A stretch of 64,000 bases of DNA from Naegleria lovaniensis (taxonomy: Eukaryota > Heterolobosea > Eutetramitea > Acrasida > Naegleriidae), in NCBI RefSeq assembly GCF_003324165.1, contig NW_025407857.1:310001-374000 (forward strand), written 5' to 3'. Below are positions 23,015 to 33,475 of the stretch, one piece after another. The notes beneath the pieces are model-generated. The model made no database searches. It was not told the DNA's origin and saw only the letters and a list, made by a program, of their open reading frames with translations. The position numbers and the translations under genes were made by a program. Each line of letters opens with the position of its first letter. Within the stretch, counting starts at the first letter, position 1.

Positions 23015-25438
23015 ATGTTGCAAAATGCTTTTCAATCCATGCTCTCGTCATCATCAAATGGAGGCTTTCGGATTTCGAGTAATGATAGTCAAGGATCTTT
23101 AAATCCAATCATTCCATCATGGATGAAAGAATGGATGAAATTGAGCAATTCAAAGAATAATTTGAAAAACATGTTTGACAAGGAACAATACGGGTTCATT
23201 ATTGAACGCATAGAAGAGTTTGAAAAATCATTCCGAATGGAAAAAGAAAATCGAATCCGTGATCATGATCATGGAGGAATTGCGGAATTTAGAAATGATA
23301 TTTGTTATTTATCCGTCATGATTGATAAAGTTATTTGCTCCATCTTGAACCACGCTCCATTAAATGACGACTCTGTACGTACATCAGCACATAGTAGTGC
23401 ACTTGATGGCCATCTATCTCATCTCCATCGAGTTCTGGACACTTTTTCCAAGAAGGACGATCTTTCTATTCACGATAGCCTGTATTTAATTTTTGGATTG
23501 AAAGCCTATATCATCGGAGTGTACAATGATATTGTATTGAATCAAGCACATGAAACGACAAGGAAGGCCAAAGACATCATTCACTCCTTGAACCATTCAT
23601 TGCAGTTTTGTTTGAATATTGTGCTAAAGAAGTTTGTAAGAAAAGATTTGAAGGATTTTGATTATTTTGATTCATTGCAGGATGCCATTGAACAACACTT
23701 TTCTGGATATTTGTTTGAAGATGAGCAATTGGCTCCTAAAACAAAAAAGAGGAAAAAGTCTTCATCGAGCAATTTACCAATGAATGATTATGCAAATGCT
23801 TTGATGGATTATTTGGATTATGCAGATAATCAATTTATTTTTCCATTACTGAATTTGCATATTCATATCTTCCAAGCTTTCAATTACCTAAATTCATTGT
23901 GGTTGACAAAACGAAAATATTCCAATATTTTACGAACAAGTTACAACCCATCAACTACCAAGGGAGTTGTTACAACAGTTTTGAAAAAGCTCACAAATTT
24001 ATGCGCGCTCAATAACAATGCCAACTTGGAATTTACAATTTTGGACGTGGAAAGAACAAGTAATGTGCATATTATTCTCTCATTAATTGAGGAAGGGAAA
24101 CTTGAGGACGCAAAAAGTATATGCAATTGCATGACCGATTATATTCCCTCCCTTTTCCTTTTAGGAATTATTTTCTTGCAAGAAGATAACGTCAAGATTT
24201 CTAAAGAATGCTTTTTACAAGTCGTTCAGCTTGCTCATGAATCACATAACAGACATGAACATACCTATCTTATTCACAGCTGTAAATTAATATCTCTACT
24301 TTTTATTAAGGAATGGAATTTAGTCGATGGTTTAACATGGTTTCAAAAAGCATGTGATCTCGAGAAGACTGAAAATATTCAATCCAAAGTCGAATCTCTG
24401 TACAATATATGCAAAATTAAGGAATGGATTGGCGAATTGTATTCCAAACGAAAAGTACTCAAAGACATTTATCAAATTTTGACAACAACTGGTCATACCC
24501 TTCTCACTTCATCTGAAAAGGAAAGCATTTCGATCAATCCAATTCTCATTCTCTATCAAATTGGACTCTGCCTGCTGAAGGAAGAAAATTTTCAAAATGC
24601 ATGCCAATGTTTTGATTACATTCTTACGAACCTTCTCACGAATAATGAAAAATGTTGGGGAAGATTGAATCAAAATCCAGTTACAACTCATACAGATGAG
24701 CTAGTTTCACCTCTCATATTGCTTCGATTGTATATTTATTGCTTACTTCAAACGTTTAATTTCGAGAAGGCATTCTCTTTGTGTGATTTTGTCTTGAAGA
24801 AGCTCGGAAACGATTCTCCAGACATTTGGCCATTCCAATTGTACAAGTGTGATGCTTTGATGGCTCTTGAACGACCACTTAGTGAGTGTGAACTGGTACT
24901 TGACTCGGTCCTACAAGGAAAAGACAGTCATAACATTTCTCGAATTGTGAAATCGATCGTTTACAACAATAAGGCCCTCATTCTCATTTGTAGACATCAA
25001 CAAAATGATGCACTCAAATTGTTGAAGAAAAGTTTGGCACTGCTTCCAGAAACAGCATTCGATGATGACTACTTTAAAAAGATGATGTATGACTTACAGG
25101 CAAGCATAACTTTCAACATCACAACGACTTACGTGGCTTTGAATCAAATAGAAGACGCTGCCAAGTGGTGGTTCTCATTTCGAAAGATTCCATTCTCTAC
25201 ACACATCACTTCAGAGCAATATGCACAACAGTTCACATTATTAGAGCAAAAGCAAAGTTTAAAAGCCATTAAGGGAGATGTGTGTGGCAATCTGATTGAA
25301 GATCCAAATGATTCAACCACTTTCATGTTACTTTCTCATGTGACAGGAAAATGTACACGACAACAACAATTTGCTCTTGATTTATTAATGCTCAAATTAT
25401 ACAGCAAGCATTTGGAGAAAATGGAAGAAATGGTATAG
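23015..25438 (+). CDS. Helical-repeat (TPR-like) protein of unknown function
   Basis: Single-exon, 807 residues; the ATG follows eight A residues. The N-terminal 60 residues are Ser-rich. The rest is helical with Leu-rich amphipathic units, and several segments look like degenerate TPRs (for example LYQIGLCLLKEENFQNACQC, and VYNNKALILICRHQQNDALK). A basic patch KTKKRKKSSSS around residue 245 may be a nuclear localisation signal. The C-terminus includes YVALNQIEDAAKWWFSFRK. FANCG-type TPR proteins have a comparable size and layout, but I cannot support that by motif. It follows the previous TPR gene in the same direction after 178 bases. Confidence 0.7.
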   Translation: MLQNAFQSMLSSSSNGGFRISSNDSQGSLNPIIPSWMKEWMKLSNSKNNLKNMFDKEQYGFIIERIEEFEKSFRMEKENRIRDHDHGGIAEFRNDICYLSVMIDKVICSILNHAPLNDDSVRTSAHSSALDGHLSHLHRVLDTFSKKDDLSIHDSLYLIFGLKAYIIGVYNDIVLNQAHETTRKAKDIIHSLNHSLQFCLNIVLKKFVRKDLKDFDYFDSLQDAIEQHFSGYLFEDEQLAPKTKKRKKSSSSNLPMNDYANALMDYLDYADNQFIFPLLNLHIHIFQAFNYLNSLWLTKRKYSNILRTSYNPSTTKGVVTTVLKKLTNLCALNNNANLEFTILDVERTSNVHIILSLIEEGKLEDAKSICNCMTDYIPSLFLLGIIFLQEDNVKISKECFLQVVQLAHESHNRHEHTYLIHSCKLISLLFIKEWNLVDGLTWFQKACDLEKTENIQSKVESLYNICKIKEWIGELYSKRKVLKDIYQILTTTGHTLLTSSEKESISINPILILYQIGLCLLKEENFQNACQCFDYILTNLLTNNEKCWGRLNQNPVTTHTDELVSPLILLRLYIYCLLQTFNFEKAFSLCDFVLKKLGNDSPDIWPFQLYKCDALMALERPLSECELVLDSVLQGKDSHNISRIVKSIVYNNKALILICRHQQNDALKLLKKSLALLPETAFDDDYFKKMMYDLQASITFNITTTYVALNQIEDAAKWWFSFRKIPFSTHITSEQYAQQFTLLEQKQSLKAIKGDVCGNLIEDPNDSTTFMLLSHVTGKCTRQQQFALDLLMLKLYSKHLEKMEEMV

Positions 25439-25911
25439 TCTAGCAGTCTGTTCAAATAATTTGAAAATGGTCACACTACTCTGCATTTCTTATGACACAC
25501 GCCTCATTCAGAACGTCATCAAGTTGTGTTTGGATAGGAACATCAGAAAATGAGTTTTTTTCTACCATTTACAATGCCCTCTCTAGTTATTCGTGAATTG
25601 CGAATTGGATCACAAGTACAATGCTCAGAAACAAGCCTGCATTAGAAGCCATCAAAATAACCTCAACATGTCCGTTACACAACAATATCGAGGACTCGAT
25701 TTGAATTAGACAGAGAATTTAATGACAATTCCACCCAAGAAGAGGATGTTCTGGTGTTATGAAAGGTCGAGTGGGATCAATCATTGGTGGAAAAGATCTT
25801 TTGTTTTTAAACGTTTCATGAACTTTTAACAAGTCCATGGAGTTTCCATAAATTAAAGATATCACCTTTCAGAGAGAGAAATGTGAAATTTTGAAAACAC
25901 CCCACAACAAA
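25439..25911. other. Intergenic region with one small minus-strand reading frame
   Basis: A 473-base gap between a TPR gene and the TMEM144-like gene. It contains the 39-codon minus-strand frame listed separately. Otherwise I see AT-rich sequence, no tRNA-like fold and no repeat. Confidence 0.5.
25719..25838 (-). CDS. Possible small protein, 39 residues
   Basis: An ATG-started frame of 39 codons lies on the minus strand, 73 bases from the divergent TMEM144-like start. Its second half, PPMIDPTRPFITPEHPLLGW, is Pro-rich with an ordered, non-repetitive composition unlike random AT-rich sequence, and it ends NCH. Small mitochondrial membrane-complex subunits often have such tails. The start lacks the A tract seen at most genes here, so it could also be the last exon of a longer spliced gene, or chance. 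I do not recognise a family. Confidence 0.3.
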   Translation of the reverse strand: MDLLKVHETFKNKRSFPPMIDPTRPFITPEHPLLGWNCH

Positions 25912-27583
25912 ATGCCTCTAACCTCATCATTCACTTCATCCGTTCATTCATTCTATCCCATACTTCCATTCTTGTATGAAAATTATGAAATATTTCAAAA
26001 TTCAACAAATAATAACACAAATGGAACATCATCGTGGTTGTATTCAGAATGGTTTGGATGGATTGGTGTTGCTGTTTGGTAGGTTTTGATAAAAGTTGTG
26101 TTGTGATTGAATAATTTTCTTGAACAACAATTATTATTCAACTTGAAAAATTCAAAATTTAATTTGAATGAAAATTTCAATACCTTCCCACATGTCACAC
26201 ACATACACACACGCACTCGCACACTCACAGCATTCTCACATGGGGAACATTCACAGCTCCTCTCAAAATCAAATACGTCCGAGACGTCAACTTTGATCCC
26301 ATGATTTATCAATTTTACTTTTCTGCCGTCGTTTTTCTTCTCAGTTTTCTCGTTCTTGCTTGGAATGAATGGTATTTCTCATGGTATGGTGTAGCAGGTG
26401 CTGCCATTTGGATTCCTTCTTCGATCTTCTCAATTATAGCTGTGGATAAATTAGGATTAAGTGTGGCTCAAGGATTATGGAGTGGAGTGGTCATTCTCAC
26501 TAATTTTATATGGGGAGTGACATTATTTCAGAGTAAGATTGGAAATATTTATTTGACTGTTTTGGGATTAGTGTTGATGGTGTTGGGAATTGTTGGAGTG
26601 GCCACTTGTAGTAAGTGGAATGTCGAAACAAGTTCGAAAAAGGAAAATTTCACACAAGTGGATGATGATGATTTAGAGAAAAAAGATTTATTAGAGGATG
26701 AAAGTTTAGCGAGTTTGAATCCTACTCGTGACAACACGCCTTCCCAACAAGAAACCATGCCCTTATTTGGAAAACATCAAACCAGCTATGATCCTGCTAT
26801 GAAGAATGATCATCATGCACAAAAGGAGTATGGAGGAGTGATGAATCATCTCGATCATCTCATAGCTCAAGAAGAGGCCTCTCTGAAAGGACATGTTACA
26901 CTTCATTCATTTGGCACTCAAGTGTCAAATGCAAACAGCACTGACACTAAGTGTAAGGTGTAAGGTGCCAAAATATAACAACTCTTACTCAACAGGATCC
27001 ATCCTCTGCTATTTCCTTAAATTCCACTGAAGAGGAATATCAGACATACCCAATGATTAGTGACAGCAGCAACAAAAATAAGCAACGAAAACAACGACTT
27101 CTTGCTCTTCTTAAAAATTCAAAAGATTACTTGATTGGAATTCTAGCTGCTGTAGCTTGTGGAATTACGGGTGGCTCCATGTTTGTGCCATCACGATTGG
27201 ATGACAAAGGAAGTATCTATATGGTTGGATTTGGAATTGGTTCCATGGGAATTACAAGTGTCATGCTCGTTTTCTATTACTATTACTATTTCTTTCGATA
27301 CAAGAAGGAGCTAAGTTTTTATCCAAAATTGAGCATCTTTCCTTGCCTTACGGCTGTGTTGTGGCAAACAGGAAACTTTTTTGCAGCATTTGTGAGTGCT
27401 GGTCCATTGGGATTGACGATTGGAATGCCACTCACCGAAACGTCGTTGGTGGTTGCTGGTTTGTGTGGATTGATTTTCTTTAGAGAGTTGAAAGGATGGA
27501 AAGCAATTGTGCAGTTCTTTGTGAGTACATTGATCATGTTGGTTCCTGGATGCATTTTGTTGGCCTTATTTGGAAAGACTTAA
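25912..27583 (+). CDS. TMEM144-type transmembrane transporter
   Basis: Three exons: 25912-26078, 26231-26957, 27044-27583; 477 residues. The first join gives WIGVAVCILTWGTFTAPLK, matching the first helix and loop of TMEM144 (a sugar/nucleotide-sugar transporter-like family, DUF1632). Further helices follow, including WYGVAGAAIWIPSSIFSIIA and GLWSGVVILTNFIWGVTLFQ. After about residue 165 a hydrophilic loop of about 100 residues precedes the second half, which resumes with GILAAVACGITGGSMFVPSR. The second half ends GCILLALFGKT. Ten helices in total are likely, in an endomembrane or the plasma membrane. The second intron has a poor donor (GTGTAAGG), so that junction is the least certain. The first intron carries a CA-rich tract. 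Confidence 0.88.
26187..26230 (+). repeat. CA-rich tract at intron 3' end
   Basis: The acceptor end of the first TMEM144-like intron is a degenerate (CA)n run ending in CTCACAG. It takes the place of a usual polypyrimidine tract. Confidence 0.75.
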
Positions 27584-27741
27584 TAGTCGAGTCGAGGAGG
27601 AGATCTTTACAACCTCAACACCCTCGTAAAGACGATCAAAAATTTAAAAAAAGCAGCATTAGATGGAGTTGCACGTGTAACTCTTATGCTGCTGTAATAC
27701 ATTGACCGTACAGATTATCTGTGTGTTTTCTGAATGCCTAT

Positions 27742-28815
27742 TTATTGACTATTGTAAAATGACTTGAGTTGTTCTCGAAACGCTGCATTCGGGCAAGTGA
27801 CGCTTCTTTGGTTTTTCACATGATGAAACACTTGTTCAAAACTCAATCCATAATATTTCATAATGTATGAAATCACTGTGGTAGAGCTTCTGCTCACTCC
27901 CATATTACAATTCACAATGGCTTTACACTTCTTCTCGTATGCTTCTCTCAAAAACTCGTTGGCTTGCTCGAACAAATTAGATATACTGTGTGAAATTGTG
28001 TCACCTGTTCCCAACTTTAAATAGGAATACTTTTTCACACCTGGAGCGATTTCCAAAAGCTCCAAATCGTTGGAAACTTCCTCAGCCATATTTAAAATGT
28101 ACGTAATTCCCAAATCAGTGAGTTCAACATCACTCGAAGCACTTTCCTTATCTCCCAAATATAAAAAATTCTCAATAATTTCAGATGGATAAATTCCTTG
28201 ATAACCAATACCAGTTTCTCGCAACGTCAAGAGAAATCCATACTTTTCACAAAATGATTTGTAACTTGTCAGCACAATAATATTATCTAATTTTCCTTCT
28301 CTTCGTAACAATTCGCTCAACAATAAAATGGTATATCTTTGCATGTCGTTCCAATGAATTGGAGTTGAAATTTTCAAACTTGACGGTAAGAATAATTCAC
28401 AATTTGGATGAATTTCATTTGTGAATTTTTCAACAGGTGTTTCAAGTGGAGCTTGATTACACTCAACAGAATCCTCATGATTCCCAAAAATATTAATTTC
28501 ATCTCCATACAACAAGATGGTCTTGTATGAAAGTCCTCTCAATTTAAACATGGAATTCTTTCCAAAGAGTGTATTCAATTTGATGGTAATTAAATTTTCA
28601 TCCACTCGTTCCTTTCCATTGACCAGCTCCAACAAGGTTTGAATCATTTCCGATTCTTCAATTCCGAGTGAGAAACTCGCTCGAATATGACTATCATCGT
28701 AATGAGTCCTCGATCTTACATCAAAAATGGATTTTGAAACTGCAACGTCCTGAGTCTTGTTATAAAAATACGTTTGATCCACGAGCAGAACATTGGAGAG
28801 GTGAGGCCGAGACAT
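27742..28815 (-). CDS. Rhodanese-like plus dual-specificity phosphatase
   Basis: Single-exon, 357 residues, start after ten A residues. Residues 1-110 look rhodanese-like (VLLVDQTYFYN, SIFDVRSRTHYDDSHIRAS), as in MAP-kinase phosphatases and STYXL1. Residues 210-357 form a DSP fold: PSEIIENFLYLGDKESAS, GITYILNMAEE, and the loop IVNCNMGVSRSSTTVISYIM. The P-loop cysteine (about 303) and arginine (309) are present in C-x5-R, and an aspartate (about 272) could be the general acid. The usual His before Cys is Asn. The enzyme may still be active but with altered cysteine pKa, or it may be a phospho-binding pseudophosphatase. The substrate is unknown; a MAP kinase is a guess from the domain pair. Confidence 0.88.
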   Translation of the reverse strand: MSRPHLSNVLLVDQTYFYNKTQDVAVSKSIFDVRSRTHYDDSHIRASFSLGIEESEMIQTLLELVNGKERVDENLITIKLNTLFGKNSMFKLRGLSYKTILLYGDEINIFGNHEDSVECNQAPLETPVEKFTNEIHPNCELFLPSSLKISTPIHWNDMQRYTILLLSELLRREGKLDNIIVLTSYKSFCEKYGFLLTLRETGIGYQGIYPSEIIENFLYLGDKESASSDVELTDLGITYILNMAEEVSNDLELLEIAPGVKKYSYLKLGTGDTISHSISNLFEQANEFLREAYEKKCKAIVNCNMGVSRSSTTVISYIMKYYGLSFEQVFHHVKNQRSVTCPNAAFREQLKSFYNSQ

Positions 28816-28974
28816 TTTTTTTTTGGAAGTAGAACTTGATACTTGAAGGTTTCCAGAGAAGGAACAAGTTTACAAAATGTATCCTTTGGATAACGAAGGG
28901 TTGTAAATTGCTGATTGTATATTTTGATGTTGAATATTGTAAGATTGGTTTTAAGATTGAATGATTACAAAAAA

Positions 28975-30673
28975 ATGCTTTCACTTCACACCCAGAAAGA
29001 TCATCTTCGGGATGGTTTATGGGTGTTGTATTACTGCTGCGTGTCGAGTTTGAGTTCATTTTCATCGATGGAAGCTCATGGCAAAATTCACAATACAAAA
29101 TTTATTATCGATCGATATTTTTCGAATTATGAACGAGATGCAAGAACGGAAAAACGGATTTCACACATTGACTCGACCATCACGTGTCGTGTGGAGGGTT
29201 ATTTAGTAAGCGTTTCTCTGAGACATGTTTTTTTATTGATGCTTAGGGAGAAATTTCTGGAGGATTACAAAGAAAAATATTTGATGAGTGTAGGTTTTCA
29301 TTGAAGAAGATGAATTCCGAATTATGAAAATGATTAATGTTCAAAATGTGATCATTGAATGATGTAAATAACAATTTTGTTTAAATATTTTGGAATATTA
29401 TTTTCTGATAATTCAGGCATCGGCTGAAACTGTGACACTCATTGGATTAATTGCCAAGAAATGTTTACGATTATTGGAAGAAGGTTTTAAATCTGAAGAA
29501 ATTGTTCATGCATTAACTATATTTTGTGAAAAATGTATTCAACATATTCGAACGCATGCTGTTCGAATCAAAGAGAATGAGTTGCGCAAGTTTTTACATC
29601 ATATTCACAGCAAGGCAATTCAGGAAGACAATGAACCTCTTAGACTTGCTACGGAAACTCTATTGACCTTTCCTTTGGAAAATTTTCCACAAAATAATCA
29701 AACTCTTTCGCTATTAATTAATAATGGGAGCTTGAATTGCTATAAATTCATGGGAACAGGTAGGAAAAGTTTTATCTGTCAAGGATTAGTATTACCACTC
29801 CATTATTCCAATATTTCAAAGCTTGGATTCAATGTGGAGGTATGTTAATTACTATTTGGAACAATATTGAGCTCATGTCCGTACCAGGGAAAATGTATTC
29901 TCATGGAAGGCCATTTATCTGATACTCACGTTTTGAATTTCGTGCTGAAAAATTGTATCAAGATTGTATTCTGTACTGGAGAAATAGCTGAACCGCTAAG
30001 AGACATTTTCACAAATCATCAAGTCTACTACATGTATCATGTTTCACAAAAAGATACTCACAAAATTTCTCATATCTGTGATATTTTACCTCTTCCTTCA
30101 GTGTTGATGGAAGAATTATTTTCAGAGGAGCAACATTGTACCGAAATTTCAATTAACCTTTTAGAGGGATTTGAACACGAGAACATTTATCACACCTCAG
30201 TGGACAAGTATGTGACAATTCATGGAAAGAACTTCACATCCACTGTTATTTCCTGCATCATTTGTTGTAGCAGTTCCAAAGTTCGTCTCTACGAAGAAAA
30301 GTATTGGGAGTGCTTAGTGTTTCTTTGGAATTGTTTGAAGCAACAAGATTATACAGCAAGCAAACTACATACTCTCACGAAATGCATGCAAATGATGGAA
30401 ACCTATTCTGAACCTTTACAGACATTGTCGACACTTCCCCCAAACATTTTCTATGAGAGTCTTAGAGACATGCTTTGGATCGCACTGTCCACCTCTGGCT
30501 TAGAGTACAACAAATGTCATTCAATTACGCAAACCATTTGCAGTGATCAGCCATTGGAGAGCACAGATTCCATGTTTGCGAGTGAAACGGATACTCTCTC
30601 GTTAGAAAGAATGTTTGAAATTGTGCAAAATTTGTATACTATCATCTTGAATACGGATATAGTGATCAAGTGA
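28975..30673 (+). CDS. BBS6/MKKS-like chaperonin-related protein
   Basis: Three exons: 28975-29289, 29417-29839, 29888-30673; 507 residues, near MKKS length (570). All joins are phase 0 with GTAGGT and GTATGT donors. The product looks like a degenerate group II chaperonin: SMEAHGKIHN near the start, SAETVTLIGLIAKKCLRLLE (equatorial helix with the nucleotide-site GDGT motif lost), SFICQGLVLPLHYS, GKCILMEGHLSD, VLNFVLKNCIKIVFCTG, and a C-terminal helix ending NTDIVIK. It keeps the chaperonin order equatorial-intermediate-apical but not the ATPase residues. BBS6, BBS10 and BBS12 are such proteins and assemble the BBSome. I favour BBS6 by order and length, but BBS12 or another divergent CCT paralogue is possible. 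It is convergent with AP-4 epsilon, with 17 bases between stops. Confidence 0.55.
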
Positions 30674-30690
30674 GCAGTTATAATTGCTTC

Positions 30691-33342
30691 TCAACAAGTT
30701 ATGGTAATTTTCATTTCAGGTTCTTCTGTTTCCTGAAGAACAACCTCTGGAATTTGACATGTTGATATCCCATTTGTAGTGTCAGTACTGACCAAGTTAT
30801 GTGATTCAGACTTTACAAAATCCTTAATTGCTTGCTTATGGGAATTCATTCGATCCTCATCGCAGTGAAGCACATTTTGCTTTGCTTTCAATTTAGCTTC
30901 CATCTTTTTCACCAGTTCTGGCGTATCATTCAAATTATCTTCCTCCATCATGATAGAATCTTCAGGGCCCCAAATCACTTTGCTTTTCTTTGAACTCGCT
31001 TCATTTGTGGGGCGTACTTGATCAGATTTGAAGTTTAACTCCTGTGGATTAATGTTGTCAGTCTTAATTATTAGAGGTTTGTTTGCTCTTGACGAAGCTG
31101 TCAGTAATGAATCTAACACCTCTTTTTGCTTTTGATGGGAGTAGAGAGAAGCACCTTTCTTAACTTGCTCAATCACATAGCTCTTTAAAAAAGGTAACTC
31201 AGAATCTGTAGACACTTCCTCTCTTGAAAATACTTTTGATAAGTAGTCAATCTCCCCACAAAACTCTTTTCGAACGTTATGTATAGAATATAATTGATAA
31301 GTCCTCTCAACAATCTCTTCGTTTTTGCTGGATTTTAGCGCACTCAGAGAATTTTCCATTTTCTCAAACAGGGTATCTGCCCCATTTGCATTTGCATAAA
31401 TATCCATCAATGCGTTTAGAGAATAACATTTTACACAAGAATCCAAATCAAGAGACGACTCAAGTATACCAATGAACACGTCTACTTGCTTGTCTATAGA
31501 TGGTAGAATAGAGGTTTCATCTCCTAACACATAATTCATGCCTTTTAACACACAAACGGCAAGAGTGCAAACAGAATTTGAAAATCCATCTTTACAGCCA
31601 TTGGCAACATCTTCCAGCATTCTGTACAAAAAATTGCATACGAATTGAATAGTTTCATCCTCTTCACTTTCTAGCCATTTCAAACTTAACCTTACAAACT
31701 GGCTAGTTGCATTTTCAGAAATAAGCGGTTTTCCTTCTGCATTACGTTCATTTCCCACCATTTGGAGAAAGTTGATGAGTGCTGAAATGTACCATTTAAC
31801 ATCAAGCATGCCATACTTTTCTAAAACTACGATGATATATCGAATAACCTCTTCAGCCATATACAGATCATTGACAGATATCACATATTTCACATATTTA
31901 GTAAGTCTATCCACAATCAATTTTACATTTTTTCGATTGACCATTTTCACTAATAGCCTTGTGGTTAACTTTTGAATGGTTTCGTCATGACTATCCAGTG
32001 AGTCAATCACCATGTCTTGATGCTTTGAAACAAGTCCTGGATTTGCTTTGAGAACCATCCTCAACATTTCAAGAGAAATATATCTTTCATTTACAGTTTT
32101 GAATTCTTGATTCCAAAGGTAACGCGTTACAGCATCAAATATGAAATTAAGAAGTTGAGGCGAGGGGAAAATATTAGTTGCAGTCTTGATACATTGAAAC
32201 ATGACAGCCGTTCCAATATCATTCTTTGCTTTCTCCGCTCTTTTGTAAGTGGATTTGATAATTTCATACATTTCTTGGCTCACTTGTTTGTTATATCGTC
32301 CCAACAATGATAGACATTGCAACGCTTTGATTTGAAACCAGGGTGCTGGCAATTTACCATAGATGTAGTCTGAGAATATGTTACATTCTACGATTTGATT
32401 CAATATTGATACTAGCACTTGTGAGAGTTTTAAAACTCGTTTGTCAATAGTTTTCAGCTCCTCTGGTATTATTTCGATTAATTGCTGTGACAAATATTCT
32501 CTCTGTTTTGCAAGTAATTGAATGTGACAGTCTGCAGCATAGTCACACAAGAAGCACATTGCAACATGTAGCACAGAAGTGTCAAAATCGTTGAGAGACA
32601 ACTCAATATATTGCAAATAATCAGTGGATTCTCCCTTATTGCATTTTTCCTCTCGTTCAAGTAGATAGAATGAGTGCAGAGTTAATATAGCTCGTTTCCG
32701 TACTTCGGATCTTTGATGTTTTAACAACGAAACAACAAACGGTAAAATTGCAGGAATTGTTTCTAAATTAATTAATTTGGAAGAGGCAATTAAGGCTGAA
32801 ATAACATTCAAATAACGGGAGCTTTTTAAATCCTTCTGCAAGACATTAATCATAAGAAGCATTAATTCATGGTTTCGATGCAACAATAACGTCAAAGTCA
32901 AATATGCCAATCGCTTCTCATAGGTGGTCAAATCACTCAATGCACAAAAATTGACCACATGAATTGCTGCAAAATGCTCGGTTGAATGTCCCATCATCTC
33001 GCAATAGAGGAGCCTTAAAATCACTTCTTTCATTTCATACCGATCATTTAGCAAATTGGGATGTTGAGATAATTTTGCTCTCAATTCAATCTTCATTTTC
33101 AATATAACCTCATTCTCCAATTCGCGACTATGAACCTTTCCAATCCTCTCTATAAATTGAGCAAAATCTTCGGAAATGGCATCAAAATTTGAATGAGCAT
33201 CGGAGGAAGTTAAGGGTCGTACTGATTGAGTAGATGAATTTATGGCTAAATTTGGACCTGAAATAACAGAAGGCAAATGACTGGTAATCACCGAAGAAGC
33301 CTGAGAGAATGTGGAGGATACCAACTCGGTAATTTTGAACAT
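30691..33342 (-). CDS. AP-4 adaptor complex epsilon-like large subunit
   Basis: Single-exon, 883 residues from the ATG at 33342, which follows seven A residues; the frame is open further to 33444 but without support. The trunk is an adaptin alpha-solenoid: VILRLLYCEMMGHSTEHF, YEKRLAYLTLTLLLHRNHEL, SSKLINLETIPAILPFVVSL and VRKRAILTLHSFYLLE, best matching AP-4 epsilon among large adaptins. Solenoid helices continue to about residue 640. The rest is a charged hinge (KKMEAKLKAKQNV). At 883 residues it is shorter than typical AP4E (over 1,100 in human), and I see no beta-rich ear. AP-4 sorts cargo at the trans-Golgi network. AP-1 gamma is the main alternative. Confidence 0.85.
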   Translation of the reverse strand: MFKITELVSSTFSQASSVITSHLPSVISGPNLAINSSTQSVRPLTSSDAHSNFDAISEDFAQFIERIGKVHSRELENEVILKMKIELRAKLSQHPNLLNDRYEMKEVILRLLYCEMMGHSTEHFAAIHVVNFCALSDLTTYEKRLAYLTLTLLLHRNHELMLLMINVLQKDLKSSRYLNVISALIASSKLINLETIPAILPFVVSLLKHQRSEVRKRAILTLHSFYLLEREEKCNKGESTDYLQYIELSLNDFDTSVLHVAMCFLCDYAADCHIQLLAKQREYLSQQLIEIIPEELKTIDKRVLKLSQVLVSILNQIVECNIFSDYIYGKLPAPWFQIKALQCLSLLGRYNKQVSQEMYEIIKSTYKRAEKAKNDIGTAVMFQCIKTATNIFPSPQLLNFIFDAVTRYLWNQEFKTVNERYISLEMLRMVLKANPGLVSKHQDMVIDSLDSHDETIQKLTTRLLVKMVNRKNVKLIVDRLTKYVKYVISVNDLYMAEEVIRYIIVVLEKYGMLDVKWYISALINFLQMVGNERNAEGKPLISENATSQFVRLSLKWLESEEDETIQFVCNFLYRMLEDVANGCKDGFSNSVCTLAVCVLKGMNYVLGDETSILPSIDKQVDVFIGILESSLDLDSCVKCYSLNALMDIYANANGADTLFEKMENSLSALKSSKNEEIVERTYQLYSIHNVRKEFCGEIDYLSKVFSREEVSTDSELPFLKSYVIEQVKKGASLYSHQKQKEVLDSLLTASSRANKPLIIKTDNINPQELNFKSDQVRPTNEASSKKSKVIWGPEDSIMMEEDNLNDTPELVKKMEAKLKAKQNVLHCDEDRMNSHKQAIKDFVKSESHNLVSTDTTNGISTCQIPEVVLQETEEPEMKITITC

Positions 33343-33475
33343 TTTTTTATGTATGTAAGATCTTACAGTCGTACTTTGTAGTTCAATAAATATAATGTAA
33401 GAATGATTGAGTAAGCCATAAGATCCCATTAATTGAATCATCAAGAAAACTAATTGTCGCCGATTTAAGAAAAAA

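Noticed and set aside
23015-25438. Assignment of the 807-residue protein as FANCG
   Set aside because: Only size and TPR-like helices agree; no specific motif supports it.
28915-29304. An extra intron (GTAAGC..CTTAG) in the first exon of the BBS6-like gene
   Set aside because: Reading straight through gives RHVFLLMLREKFLEDYKEKY, which aligns with the chaperonin helix before the next exon, and keeps phase 0; the spliced form breaks the phase.
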